Assembly (NCBI GenBank): GCA_041658245.1
Contig: JBBAAM010000009.1
Coordinates: 14,290-78,289, forward strand
DNA from: Fen-1258 sp041658245
GTDB lineage: Bacteria > Bacteroidota > Ignavibacteria > Ignavibacteriales > Melioribacteraceae
Length of the DNA: 64,000 bases
Direction: 5' to 3'
The notes under the pieces are model-generated. The model was not told the origin of the DNA. It saw only the letters and a program-made list of their open reading frames with translations, and did not search any database. A program made the position numbers and the translations under genes. Below are positions 26,702 through 36,120 of this stretch, piece after piece. Each line of letters starts with the position of its first letter. Within the stretch, counting starts at the first letter, position 1.

Positions 26702-29662
26702 TCACTTGAGAATCATCATTTTCTTTGTTGAAAGATAGTTATTAGTTTTTAATATGTAAAAATATACACCTGTTGTGAGTGCAGAGTGTAGAGTGCTGAA
26801 CGTAGAGTGATAAACACCCGGGTGCTTTATTTCATCTACAAGTGTAGCCACTTCACGTCCGAGTATATCGTAAATCTTCAAGGATACATGACCGCTCGCT
26901 GCCAACTGATAACTGATAACCGTACCGGGATTAAACGGATTCGGATAATTTTGTTCTAACTTAAATTCAGTTGGAATACCATTTTCATTTTCAACTGATG
27001 TTGGATCTCCCACCCCATATTTTTCTACACCAAACCACAGTGTTTTATAATTGTTTTGATCTAACTCAACCATGAAATGATTTTTTGTTGATGGTTTTAC
27101 AATAAACGCTGGAATAATATTTTCGATTCCTTTTGAATCGAGCGGATATATTTTGATTGAGTCTGCATAGATATTTAAATCGAGTTTGATGTTGAGTGGA
27201 TAAATCGAGGTTGGATTTCTACCCCAATTGTTATTCAAAGAATTGTTATAAGAATTCCATATCATTCCGCTGTTCTGAAGTTTTGAAGCAAGTGTTATCA
27301 ACGACTTCTTTGACTGAGACAACTTTTCATTTGTTAATGAAATCCATGTCATGCTTCCGAAATCACTCGTACTGAAATCAATTACAACAAAATCACCGAC
27401 ACGTGTATTTTTGAGCGATGAAAGAAATCCCGCTGCGCCATTAAATTTATCCGAAGCAACGGTTAAAATTCCCTCGGAAGTATTATAAGTAATTTGATCG
27501 GTATCTGTTTTATATGGATTCGTTGGGATAGACGGTAAAGAATTAAAATTTGTTTGATTGCTGCTTGTATAAGATTCAGTACGCACAGCATTACGGAGTG
27601 CCAAATGGTGATCATAGCCGGTAGCAGCATGCCAATCATTTACTACAGACTTAGGGAAAAGATAAAGCGCTTCCGGAGTGTAATTAATTTTAATCATGTT
27701 CTTTGATTTATCAATGAGACTATTTCTAAAAGTAAACGCACACGAAGGAAAGAGAGACATGTAAATTGAATTGCGATGAATGTCAAAGTAACCATTTACC
27801 CAATCACTATTCCAATTCTTCCTATCGCCGCTGTAATCGAACATCATTATTCCATCAGCACCATGAAATGAAGAATATCCGGTTAAGAATAAAAGTGCTT
27901 CGCTTTGATAACGGTTTGGGAATGCATGATTGTATTCACTGATTGTGTATGGTTTGCCCACCATCGGTACTCCGGCAAATAAATCCGGCATCGTTCCGCC
28001 ATAACTATCTTTCACCATCGGTTGATTATTTATTAACCAATCGGTTTGAGACCATGGATTATTAGGAAACTGCGGGTGATCCCAATATGCATGATTATCA
28101 ATATAATCCGATCCGGAAATTGAAGCGTTGTCTGCAGCGCCTACAGTCCAGTTTGTTCCAACGATTGGTACTTTAACACCAAGAGTGTTGTGAAGATAAT
28201 TTATCATATCTACAAAATAATCGCGTTGAAGTTTAATATAAAATTCTGAAATATCTTTCACACGTTGATCCGAGTAGGAAACGCAATCGGTGTAATCAAT
28301 CCGTCTGATATTTTGTAATTCAATTGATTCATCTTTATTTAAGCCGCTTACCCCGGCACTAGTTACGCTGACATTATCGAACCAAAAAGCTCCTGTATAT
28401 TTTCCCGGATTAAACGTAAGCCGCGTATGACCAATATTTGTTTTCAACGCTTTGATGTTGAAAGAGAAAACTTTCCAACTTGTCGTCAAATTGATTACAA
28501 TTCCACCATACCAATTCCATGGTGAATAATCATTCATCATCGAAACAGAAATTTGTTTAGGTGCATCTGCCCGGGCAGCAAACGTAATTGTGTACGCGGA
28601 ATCTTTATAAACAGTTAATGTTTTCTGTTTGAATTGAATATGCCAATCGGTTCCGGTAGAATTTGTTATGCTGACTTTTGCAGAGAGATTTCCAGCATAA
28701 GGATTTGAAACATCTTGAGAAGTTGTTCCGGCAGCAGGTGAATGTAACTCCAATTCCCAGTCGCTGTTGAAACTTGAAACTTGCTCAAATCCACCGTTCT
28801 TTATTTGATCATTTTTCCCGGCTTGAACTGTTCCTTGATTCCATGCACTCTGAAGATTTGCAGTTGTTTTATATTTATCCGCAATGAATTTATTAAACAA
28901 ACTATCAAGCATTCGCACATGCCGGTAAATCAACTTACCTCCGCTGGTAATCGGTTTAAGTTGATTCGACATCCAGAATCTATAAAGAGAATTTTCATTA
29001 TTAGTTTCTACCATTGCCATAACTGGATCGTTAACGAGAGCTTTACCCGTGTAAGGATTAACATGTGTAAGTAATTGTTGAGCATATTCTTTTTGAAGCA
29101 TTATCAAATATGGATCGAATAGGGTTATCCCTTTCGCGAATTCAGTTCCATAATTAAAAATTGAATCCGCATCAATTACTCCATCGAATACAGTAAATCT
29201 CCGGGAGACATTCAAATTCATGTTGATGAAGATTCCGTTCTCCTTCAACTTGGAGATGTAATATTCAAGAAGATCCAGATTAGCTGAATATAACGAACGG
29301 GTATCAACTCCTTTAAGTAAACTATAACCGCCCCAACCATTATCAATATGATGAAACCGAACTAAATTTATTCCGACCTTGCGCATTCGTCCGGCAATTG
29401 CACCGGCAATATTTTTATCCGGGAAAGCGCCATCGGCTACAGAGTTGACTCCCCAAAATTTAATTTTCTTGCTGCTTAGATTAAAATTACCGTCGACATC
29501 AACAGTAACAAAACTGTTTTGAGGAATAGGAATAATTGGAAATTGAGGGAGAAATTTTTGTGAAGTGGAATCATTCCATGCTAAATTGAAATTAAATCCG
29601 TTTGAAAAATTTTGGGCAGATCCTGTTGTAACAAAAAGGAGAAAGAAGAAACATTTTTTCAT
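26702..29662 (-). CDS. Large secreted GH-A-like hydrolase with inserted CBM4/9-like domain and CTD
   Basis: The ATG at 29662 gives a proper signal peptide (MKKCFFFLLFVTTGSAQ). A longer TTG-started frame to 29719 would translate a dispersed repeat and is rejected. The roughly 986-aa protein has a split TIM-barrel-like catalytic region: KIKFWGVNSVADGAFPDKN, RFHHIDNGWG and a probable acid/base in MAMVETNNENSLYRF. A jelly-roll CBM4/9-like module (about residues 288-430, starting NGGFEQVSSFNSDWEL) follows. The barrel then returns with a probable nucleophile in YTISEYNHAFPN. The CTD is QNYPNPFNPGT (from about residue 900). It is a glycosidase of uncertain family, probably a glucanase. Its CTD DNA is nearly identical over 73 bases to that of the GH2 gene at 55 kb. 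Confidence 0.75.
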   Translation of the reverse strand: MKKCFFFLLFVTTGSAQNFSNGFNFNLAWNDSTSQKFLPQFPIIPIPQNSFVTVDVDGNFNLSSKKIKFWGVNSVADGAFPDKNIAGAIAGRMRKVGINLVRFHHIDNGWGGYSLLKGVDTRSLYSANLDLLEYYISKLKENGIFINMNLNVSRRFTVFDGVIDADSIFNYGTEFAKGITLFDPYLIMLQKEYAQQLLTHVNPYTGKALVNDPVMAMVETNNENSLYRFWMSNQLKPITSGGKLIYRHVRMLDSLFNKFIADKYKTTANLQSAWNQGTVQAGKNDQIKNGGFEQVSSFNSDWELELHSPAAGTTSQDVSNPYAGNLSAKVSITNSTGTDWHIQFKQKTLTVYKDSAYTITFAARADAPKQISVSMMNDYSPWNWYGGIVINLTTSWKVFSFNIKALKTNIGHTRLTFNPGKYTGAFWFDNVSVTSAGVSGLNKDESIELQNIRRIDYTDCVSYSDQRVKDISEFYIKLQRDYFVDMINYLHNTLGVKVPIVGTNWTVGAADNASISGSDYIDNHAYWDHPQFPNNPWSQTDWLINNQPMVKDSYGGTMPDLFAGVPMVGKPYTISEYNHAFPNRYQSEALLFLTGYSSFHGADGIMMFDYSGDRKNWNSDWVNGYFDIHRNSIYMSLFPSCAFTFRNSLIDKSKNMIKINYTPEALYLFPKSVVNDWHAATGYDHHLALRNAVRTESYTSSNQTNFNSLPSIPTNPYKTDTDQITYNTSEGILTVASDKFNGAAGFLSSLKNTRVGDFVVIDFSTSDFGSMTWISLTNEKLSQSKKSLITLASKLQNSGMIWNSYNNSLNNNWGRNPTSIYPLNIKLDLNIYADSIKIYPLDSKGIENIIPAFIVKPSTKNHFMVELDQNNYKTLWFGVEKYGVGDPTSVENENGIPTEFKLEQNYPNPFNPGTVISYQLAASGHVSLKIYDILGREVATLVDEIKHPGVYHSTFSTLHSALTTGVYFYILKTNNYLSTKKMMILK
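26781..26853 (+). repeat. CTD repeat copy 1 (pairs with 55176-55248)
   Basis: Seventy-three bases inside the CTD coding region differ at one position from 55176-55248 in an unrelated GH2 gene (41 identical bases, one mismatch, 31 identical bases). The block encodes the STLHSA-containing loop of the CTD. The copies are direct repeats in window coordinates. Confidence 0.85.
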
Positions 29663-29678
29663 GATTAGTCCATATTGT

Positions 29679-29763
29679 AATTCTGAGGACGAACAAAAGG
29701 CGAGGACGAAGAATCCCAAATTTTTAAGATTCTCTCCCCGACCTACGCCGGGGTCAGAACGAC
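29679..29763. repeat. Dispersed hairpin repeat (TTCTGA...AGAATC / GATTCT...TCAGAA family)
   Basis: The outer arms TTCTGA and TCAGAA and the inner arms AGAATC and GATTCT fold into an interrupted hairpin, with variable GC-rich spacers (CGAGGACGAA; CCCCGACCTACGCCGGGG). The same architecture with different spacers occurs at 40.4-40.5 kb. It lies directly upstream of the 980-aa hydrolase gene and would form its 5' leader. Confidence 0.65.
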
Positions 29764-29774
29764 AAACTCAATTT

Positions 29775-29873
29775 AGGGTGGTTCTAAAAACCATCTTATT
29801 GAAAGCCTAAACGCAAAGAGCGCAGAGATTTCGCAAAGTACGCGAAGAATTTTGAAGTTTTTAGAACTACCCT
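29775..29873. repeat. Inverted-repeat element after the GH3 stop codon
   Basis: Seventeen-base arms at 29775-29791 and 29857-29873 (AGGGTGGTTCTAAAAAC and its complement with one mismatch) bound a 65-base core. The core contains the tandem motif CGCAAAG in variants (aacgcaaagagcgcagag, tcgcaaagtacgcgaag). The element abuts the stop codon of the GH3 gene at 29874. It looks like a miniature repeat insertion rather than a simple terminator, though it could end transcription. Confidence 0.6.
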
Positions 29874-32363
29874 TTATTTAATAACAACTTCCGTTTTTAG
29901 TTTTAGATCTCTTGAAGAACCGCCAACTAAAAAACTATAAACGCCGGTTTCAACTTTCCAAGATTGCGTTTGCCCATCAAAATATGCTATTGCATTTTTC
30001 GCAACAGATAGAGTTACTTTTTTCAATTCACCGGGATTCAATTTTACCTTCGCAAATGCCTTTAGCTCTTTTGCAGGACGATCCATTTTTGGTTCTTTCT
30101 CTCCAATATATAACTGCGCTACTTCAGCACCCACTATAGTTCCAGTGTTTTTTAAATCGAACGTAATGGTAAAATCAGTTCCGTTTGGTGTTACACTTAA
30201 ATTAGAATACTCAAAAGTTGTGTAAGATAACCCAAATCCAAACGGAAAAAGCGGTTCTATATTATTTTTATCGAAGTGACGGTATCCTACATAAATATCA
30301 TCCGCATAATATGTTCGTGCCGGAAATGCTTTGTAAGTTCCGAATGCCGAACAATCTTCCCATCGCTTTGGGAATGTTACTGGTAATTTCCCGGAAGGAT
30401 TATATTTACCAAGAAGAACATCCGCAATTGCATTTCCACCTTCACTTCCGGCAAACCACATTTCAACAACGCCATTAATCTTGTTAATCCATTTATCCAT
30501 TAATACAGGTGCACCGGTTGTTAAGACAACAACTACATTTTTATTTACTTCTGCAACTTTCGCAATCAATTCGTCCTGTTCACCGGGAAGGAATAAATTA
30601 TCTCTGTCCCGTCCTTCGGTTTCAATTTGGTTTGATGTACCGATGAATAAAAGAACTTGATCGGCTCTCCTAGCAGCTTCGATTGCTGCATTCAGCAATT
30701 CATTGCCAGGTGCAGTCCAACCTAATATTGCAATAGCTCCACCGCCCCTTTCATAATATTCCAACTTAATTTTATAAAGCTTTCCTTCTTCTAAGTGAGC
30801 AGTGAATGTTCTTGTTTCAACCGCATGATCATTCCAATCGTTTATAACAAGTTTATCCTCAAAGTAGAGCCGAACGCCATCATCTGTAGAAGTACTAATA
30901 ATAAAATCACCTGTCTTCGGAGCTTTAATGTATCCGGTCCATCTAACCGAAAAATTATCTTCACCAATTTTTGCATCGGGACTTTTATCATCCCAATGAA
31001 AAACAATTTTATTATCAATTCGTTTTAGAATTGGAGTTCCGCTTAAATCCAGATTGGCAAAGTATTCCCCCGTCAATCCGTTCTGCTTTTGAGATTGATC
31101 TGTGAATAAATATTTTGTTTCAATTCCATCGGCATCACCTTCGAGATTCAATCCTTGTGCATATTCAATTTTAATTTTATCCGAAAGTTTTTTCTTCAAA
31201 GCATCAAGCGGGGAAACGGGATCAATAGCTGTTACGTATGCGCTTCCGCCTCCGCCGGTTCTTGGAACTTGCGCACCCGGTCCAATTACAGCAAGAGTTT
31301 TAATTTGATTTTGTTTTAGAGGTAAAATGTCTTGATCATTCTTCAACAAAACAATTGATGCGAGAGAAGTTTCATAAGCAGCTTTCCGGTTTTCTACACT
31401 ATTTACTAGATCTGGATTTTCTTTCCATTCCGGATTATCGAACAAACCAAGTTTAAAAATTACACCGAGAATTCTCTTCACCTTATCGTCAATTGTGGAT
31501 TGAGAAATATTTCCACTCTTAATTTCATCAAGCAAAGTTTTCTGATTCATGAATTCGCCGAACGGCATTTCGAGATCGAGTCCTCCTTTTGCAGTTGGAA
31601 TTGACGAATGCACTGCGCCCCAATCGCTCATCACCAATCCTTTAAATCCCCATTCTTTTTTCAGTTTGTCAATAAGCAGATAATCATTCTCGCTTGCATA
31701 ATGCCTGTTAATTTTGTTGTATGCACTCATCACGCAGAGAACATCTGCTTCTGTAACTGCAGCTTTGAATGAAGGTAGATAAATTTCGTTCAGCGCACGT
31801 TCGCTTACAAGAACATCAACCCATGTTCTCTCATATTCTTGATTATTCACAGCAAAGTGTTTGATTGTTGCAGCCACATTTTCTTTCTGCACACCTTTGA
31901 TATAAGAAACCGTCATACGGGATGTTAAGAAAGGATCTTCGCCAAAGCTTTCAAAATTTCTTCCGCCCATCGGCAAACGAACAATGTTTACACACGGTCC
32001 AAGAATTACGTGTCTGCCCTTACCTCTTGTCTCCCGTCCGATTGCACTTCCAATTCCATTAACTAATTCAAGGTCCCAAGTTGCAGCCATAGCAATTGAA
32101 ACAGGGAATGCAGTTGATGGATTCCATCGAACTCCAACCGGCCCATCAGACATTCGAAGTTCAGGAATTCCGAGCCGTTCAATTGGTTTTGTAGCAAATC
32201 CTGTTCCGCCTAGCAAATCAATTTTTTCTTCGAGCGTCATACGGTTTAATAAATTATCAACTTGTTTTTCCAGGGGCAATTTTGAATTTTTATATGGAAG
32301 GTTTTCTTGTGCAGCTATAAACGATGTGATTAAAAGAAACAACGATAAATAAAATATTTTCAT
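29874..32363 (-). CDS. GH3 beta-glucosidase with inserted PA14 domain
   Basis: The 829-aa protein has a signal peptide (MKIFYLSLFLLITSFIAAQ). The GH3 N domain carries MSDGPVGVRWN and the nucleophile in GLVMSDWGAVHSS (about residue 245). A GH3 C domain is split by a PA14 module (GLTGEYFANLDLSG ... AIAILGW, about 430-550), and a C-terminal FnIII-like domain follows. This is the architecture of PA14-containing beta-glucosidases, where the insert shapes specificity for short oligosaccharides. There is no CTD, so it is probably periplasmic. It is 32 bases after the GH5 gene in the minus-strand operon and should finish oligosaccharides to glucose. Confidence 0.92.
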   Translation of the reverse strand: MKIFYLSLFLLITSFIAAQENLPYKNSKLPLEKQVDNLLNRMTLEEKIDLLGGTGFATKPIERLGIPELRMSDGPVGVRWNPSTAFPVSIAMAATWDLELVNGIGSAIGRETRGKGRHVILGPCVNIVRLPMGGRNFESFGEDPFLTSRMTVSYIKGVQKENVAATIKHFAVNNQEYERTWVDVLVSERALNEIYLPSFKAAVTEADVLCVMSAYNKINRHYASENDYLLIDKLKKEWGFKGLVMSDWGAVHSSIPTAKGGLDLEMPFGEFMNQKTLLDEIKSGNISQSTIDDKVKRILGVIFKLGLFDNPEWKENPDLVNSVENRKAAYETSLASIVLLKNDQDILPLKQNQIKTLAVIGPGAQVPRTGGGGSAYVTAIDPVSPLDALKKKLSDKIKIEYAQGLNLEGDADGIETKYLFTDQSQKQNGLTGEYFANLDLSGTPILKRIDNKIVFHWDDKSPDAKIGEDNFSVRWTGYIKAPKTGDFIISTSTDDGVRLYFEDKLVINDWNDHAVETRTFTAHLEEGKLYKIKLEYYERGGGAIAILGWTAPGNELLNAAIEAARRADQVLLFIGTSNQIETEGRDRDNLFLPGEQDELIAKVAEVNKNVVVVLTTGAPVLMDKWINKINGVVEMWFAGSEGGNAIADVLLGKYNPSGKLPVTFPKRWEDCSAFGTYKAFPARTYYADDIYVGYRHFDKNNIEPLFPFGFGLSYTTFEYSNLSVTPNGTDFTITFDLKNTGTIVGAEVAQLYIGEKEPKMDRPAKELKAFAKVKLNPGELKKVTLSVAKNAIAYFDGQTQSWKVETGVYSFLVGGSSRDLKLKTEVVIK

Positions 32364-32395
32364 TACTTCTCCTTTTGCATTGCTAAATTTTTGAC

Positions 32396-33616
32396 TTATT
32401 GTTTCGCCCCTAGTGCATTTAGATATCCTTTATTGATTGTACAGTTTTTGAATTTGATATTCTCCAGCAAATCATTAAATGCTTTCCTTACAAGTTCACG
32501 AGGAGGTTTTGCTTTCCGCACTTCCTCAAAATTTTTCTTCGGTGTTTCCGCATATTTGATTATCTGCTTCCACTCCTCCGTTTGTACAAAGGAAACAATT
32601 CCACGTGTAGAATTCATTTTTTTGTAAGGCCAAAAACACCAACCGATTTTATTATTCTCTAATAATTTTCTAAAGGATTCTATCCACACATCATCATTCT
32701 CTCCTGATTCACCCATGTATATCGGAACATTATATTTATTACTGTAATCAACATACTCTTGAATTTCTTTTTGTTCTGTAGGCATCCAATATTTATGAAA
32801 CGTGTATGCGAGATTTTTATCGAACGGAGCGCCGAAGACTTTGAAATTTGTATTCCACTGTGCACCGCCGAGAAAAATGATATGATTTTTATCTACTCTA
32901 CGAATTACGGCTGTTAATTTTTTATAGAATGGTTCAAGTAATTTGTTCAGAACTTCTTTGTTCTCGTAGAAATGAGGAATCGGTTCGTTCAAGAGATCGT
33001 AACCGATCACTATTTTTTCGTTCTTATATCTTGCGGCAAGTTTTTTCCAAAGTGCAATCGTTGTTTGCTGCGCTTCCTCGCTTTCATACAAAAATGGGTA
33101 GCTCCAACTGTCATCAATATTATCACCTGTCTGTCCGCCCGGTGCGGCATGTAAATCTAACAGAACATAAAGATTTTCTTCGCGGCACCATTTAATTACA
33201 TCATCCAACCGTTTGAATCCTTCTTCCAAATAAATTTCAGGGTGATCTTCAACAAGAAAAAGTTTGAAATTGAACGGAACGCGGATATGATTTAAACCTG
33301 TACTCTTAATAAAATGGATATCTTCTTTCGTTATGTAATTATCCCGAAATGCTTTCCAAAATTTTCTTGTTTCATCGGCACCGAGAAGTTCTTTGAAAGC
33401 ATTATCAATCAACCGGAATGAGCTAACGTTTTCAAAGCGAAACATATATCCTTCCGGATTTAGCCAGTTTCCAAGATTTATTCCCTTCGGTATAAATACT
33501 TTCCCGCTTGCATCAATAAAATTTTTCCCTTCGCAACTAACAAATCCCTTTGACTGTGCAGATAGATTGATTCCCATCACCAACAATAAACCGTAGAGAA
33601 TAAAAATCTTTTTCAT
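32396..33616 (-). CDS. GH5 glucanase (exo-1,3-beta-glucanase/cellulase-like)
   Basis: The ATG at 33616 is chosen over an adjacent upstream TTG. The protein is about 406 aa with a signal peptide (to about residue 21) and a GH5 TIM barrel. PKGINLGNWLNPEGYMF resembles the opening of exo-1,3-beta-glucanases, then NHIRVPFNF, LLDLHAAPGGQTG, the acid/base glutamate in GYDLLNEPIPH and the nucleophile in PIYMGESGEN. No CTD is present, so it is probably periplasmic. The HAAPGGQ and GNWLxPEG features favour beta-1,3-glucosidase or GH5 subfamily glucanases over cellulases. It sits between two GH3 genes, downstream of an esterase remnant. Confidence 0.88.
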   Translation of the reverse strand: MKKIFILYGLLLVMGINLSAQSKGFVSCEGKNFIDASGKVFIPKGINLGNWLNPEGYMFRFENVSSFRLIDNAFKELLGADETRKFWKAFRDNYITKEDIHFIKSTGLNHIRVPFNFKLFLVEDHPEIYLEEGFKRLDDVIKWCREENLYVLLDLHAAPGGQTGDNIDDSWSYPFLYESEEAQQTTIALWKKLAARYKNEKIVIGYDLLNEPIPHFYENKEVLNKLLEPFYKKLTAVIRRVDKNHIIFLGGAQWNTNFKVFGAPFDKNLAYTFHKYWMPTEQKEIQEYVDYSNKYNVPIYMGESGENDDVWIESFRKLLENNKIGWCFWPYKKMNSTRGIVSFVQTEEWKQIIKYAETPKKNFEEVRKAKPPRELVRKAFNDLLENIKFKNCTINKGYLNALGAKQ

Positions 33617-33641
33617 CAACTTATCTCTAAAATATTTAGAA

Positions 33642-33773
33642 CTAATTCGAGTTCAATCTTTTTCTTTGATCTTTTGTTTGTTTTAACAACCACTCATAGA
33701 TTTCCGGATTGTCGTAAGTCTGAGTCCAAGAATCATTATTCGCTTCTGGATAAATTGTTAATTTTGTATTTCC
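33642..33773 (-). pseudogene. 3' fragment of a CE1/polyhydroxybutyrate-depolymerase-type esterase
   Basis: A 43-codon frame ends with TAG at 33642-33644. It encodes a segment with HDSWT-like NNDSWTQTYDNPEIYEWLLK, the C-terminal hallmark of alpha/beta-hydrolase esterases (LpqC/feruloyl esterase type), except that the usual catalytic His is replaced by Asn. Nothing upstream is left: a stop precedes it and the GH3 stop codon lies 7 bases further up. Recent deletion of an esterase gene from the operon is the simplest explanation. Confidence 0.65.
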
Positions 33774-33780
33774 TTATTCT

Positions 33781-35988
33781 CTAATCATCAACTGTAAACG
33801 ATGCTTCTTTCACATCTACCGAATTAGTTCCTACAAAAACTTTGAAGTCGCCTGGTTCAACAACAAAGTTCATGTTGATATCATAGAATTTTAATTTCTC
33901 CGGCGTAATTGTGAATTCTACTTTCTTCGACTCACCTGCTTTCAAAAATATTTTTGTAAAATCTTTCAACTCTTTCACTGGACGTGTAACACTGCCAACA
34001 AGATCCCGAATGTAAAGCTGAACAACTTCCTCACCATCCATTGAACCTGAGTTCTTAACATCAACACTTACTTTCAACGATTCGTTTTTTTTGATTTTAT
34101 TTTTATTCAAAGAAAGATTCGAATAATCGAAAGTTGTGAAGCTCAAACCAAAACCGAAAGGATAAAGTGGTGTGTTCTCTAAATCCAGGTAATAAGATGT
34201 ATAATGATTTTTTGGATCATATGGACGGCCAGTGTTCTTGTGATTATAATAGATAGGAATTTGTCCAACATAACGCGGAAAAGTCACTGGAAGTTTCCCG
34301 CTTGGATTATAATCACCGAAGAGAACATCAGCTATTGCATTGCCGGCTTGAATTCCTAAATACCATGTTTCAAGAATCGAAGGAATGTTTTCTGAAATCC
34401 AATTAATCGTTAATGGCCTGCCATTCATTAAAACAACAACTATTGGTTTCCCGGTTTTGTAAATCTCTTTAGCAAAAGTTTCCTGAACTCCTGGTAAATC
34501 GAGATATGCTCGTGATCTTGCTTCTGCACTCATACTACGCGATTCGCCTATGCATAGAATTATAACTTCCGATTTCTGTGCAGCTTCAATTGCTTTACCA
34601 AAACCATCTTTTGAACTGCCATCTACTTTACACCCTTCCTCAAATAAAATTTCAACTTTGTTACCCAATTTGTTTTTTAATCCTTCTACTACAGTAACAA
34701 CATCCTCTGGTTTGCCTTGAGCCGACCATGGTCCTAACGGATCATCTTTTGAATTTGCCAATGGTCCTAATACTGCAATTCTTGAAAGATTTTTTTTCAA
34801 CGGGAGAAGATTGTTTTTATTCTTAAGCAATACGATAGACCTTTTTGCAACTTCTCTTGTAGCTTTTACAATTTCATTGTTTAGAATCGTTTTCTTCTCG
34901 TATTCAGAATTACAATACTTATAGGGATCATCAAATAATCCGAGACGGAATTTAATTCTCAAGATTCGTTTTACACTTTCATCTAAAATTTCATTACTTA
35001 CTTTTCTTTCTTTTACTAAATCAGCCAAATAATTGAAATATGCGCTTGCCTCCATATCCATATCAACACCGGCATTTATTCCAATCTGAGCGGCGTGTTT
35101 AAGATCTTTTGCTATGCCGTGGGGAATTAATTCACCAACAGAATTCCAATCACTTACGACAAATCCATCAAACCCCCACTCTTTGCGTAATATATCTGTC
35201 AGCAAGAAATGGCTTCCCGATTGCGGAACTCCACCGATTTCATTGAAGGAACTCATTAATGTTCCAACACCGGCTTCAACTGCAGCATGAAAAGGTTTAA
35301 GATAGACGTCTCTAAAAGTTCGTTCAGACATATCAACAGTATTATAATCACGTCCGCCTTCAGCACCGCCATAACCGGCAAAATGTTTTGCACATGCGAC
35401 GATTGTATTGTTTGCAGAGAGATCATTTCCTTGATATCCTTTTACTCTTGCAGCAGCCATTAAAGAACCCAAATACGGATCCTCACCGCTTCCCTCAACA
35501 ATTCTACCCCATCGAGGGTCTCTTGCAATATCAACCATTGGATTGAAAGTCCAATGCAATCCGGTTGATGCTGCTTCCGTTGCTTGCCAGCGTGCAGACA
35601 ATTGAATTAATTCGGGTTCCCATGTACATGCCTCTGCAAGAGGAACCGGAAAGATTGCCCTAAATCCATGAATTACATCTAGACCAAATATTAGAGGAAT
35701 TTTTAAGCGTGATTCTTCGACTGCAATTTTTTGTAAACGCTTTGTTGATTCTACACCAAATACGTTTAGAAATGAGCCAACTTTTCCTCTGCTAATTAAC
35801 TTTTCATGTCCTTCACTTGGTTTTACAGTCTGAGTACCGGTATCCCATCCGCCGCTATATTGAACAAGCTGTCCAACTTTTTCTTCAAGATTCATTAACG
35901 CAAGTACGGAGTCAACGCGCTGCTCGATTGTTTTTTTCTGTGAAAAAGAAATTGAGCATACCAAAAAGAAAAGAATAAATTTTTTCAT
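33781..35988 (-). CDS. GH3 beta-glucosidase, BglX-like
   Basis: The 735-aa protein has the full BglX layout. A signal peptide is followed by the GH3 N domain with PLIFGLDVIHGFRAIFPVPLAEA, FNPMVDIARDPRWGRIVEGSGEDPYL and the nucleophile in FVVSDWNSVGE (about residue 280). The GH3 C domain has KRSIVLLKNKNNLLPL and ILCIGESRSMSAEA, and an FnIII-like domain follows (NSGSMDGEEVVQLYIRD). It is probably periplasmic and hydrolyses gluco-oligosaccharides from the non-reducing end. It lies 132 bases downstream of another GH3 gene and 7 bases before the esterase fragment, with its own leader. Confidence 0.93.
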   Translation of the reverse strand: MKKFILFFLVCSISFSQKKTIEQRVDSVLALMNLEEKVGQLVQYSGGWDTGTQTVKPSEGHEKLISRGKVGSFLNVFGVESTKRLQKIAVEESRLKIPLIFGLDVIHGFRAIFPVPLAEACTWEPELIQLSARWQATEAASTGLHWTFNPMVDIARDPRWGRIVEGSGEDPYLGSLMAAARVKGYQGNDLSANNTIVACAKHFAGYGGAEGGRDYNTVDMSERTFRDVYLKPFHAAVEAGVGTLMSSFNEIGGVPQSGSHFLLTDILRKEWGFDGFVVSDWNSVGELIPHGIAKDLKHAAQIGINAGVDMDMEASAYFNYLADLVKERKVSNEILDESVKRILRIKFRLGLFDDPYKYCNSEYEKKTILNNEIVKATREVAKRSIVLLKNKNNLLPLKKNLSRIAVLGPLANSKDDPLGPWSAQGKPEDVVTVVEGLKNKLGNKVEILFEEGCKVDGSSKDGFGKAIEAAQKSEVIILCIGESRSMSAEARSRAYLDLPGVQETFAKEIYKTGKPIVVVLMNGRPLTINWISENIPSILETWYLGIQAGNAIADVLFGDYNPSGKLPVTFPRYVGQIPIYYNHKNTGRPYDPKNHYTSYYLDLENTPLYPFGFGLSFTTFDYSNLSLNKNKIKKNESLKVSVDVKNSGSMDGEEVVQLYIRDLVGSVTRPVKELKDFTKIFLKAGESKKVEFTITPEKLKFYDINMNFVVEPGDFKVFVGTNSVDVKEASFTVDD

Positions 35989-36120
35989 GTTAGTCCTCTG
36001 TATTGATCAAAAAAAATTTTCTCAGTTAATATCTGTGAACTCTCAGTGCAGCTTTGGTAATTTTATTTTGACAAAGATTCTTTGAATCCACAAAAAACCA
36101 TAGCGGAAAATAAAATGTTA

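Noticed and set aside
29663..29719. TTG-started N-terminal extension of the large hydrolase
   Set aside because: The extra 19 codons are encoded by the dispersed hairpin repeat and precede a perfectly good signal peptide starting at 29662.
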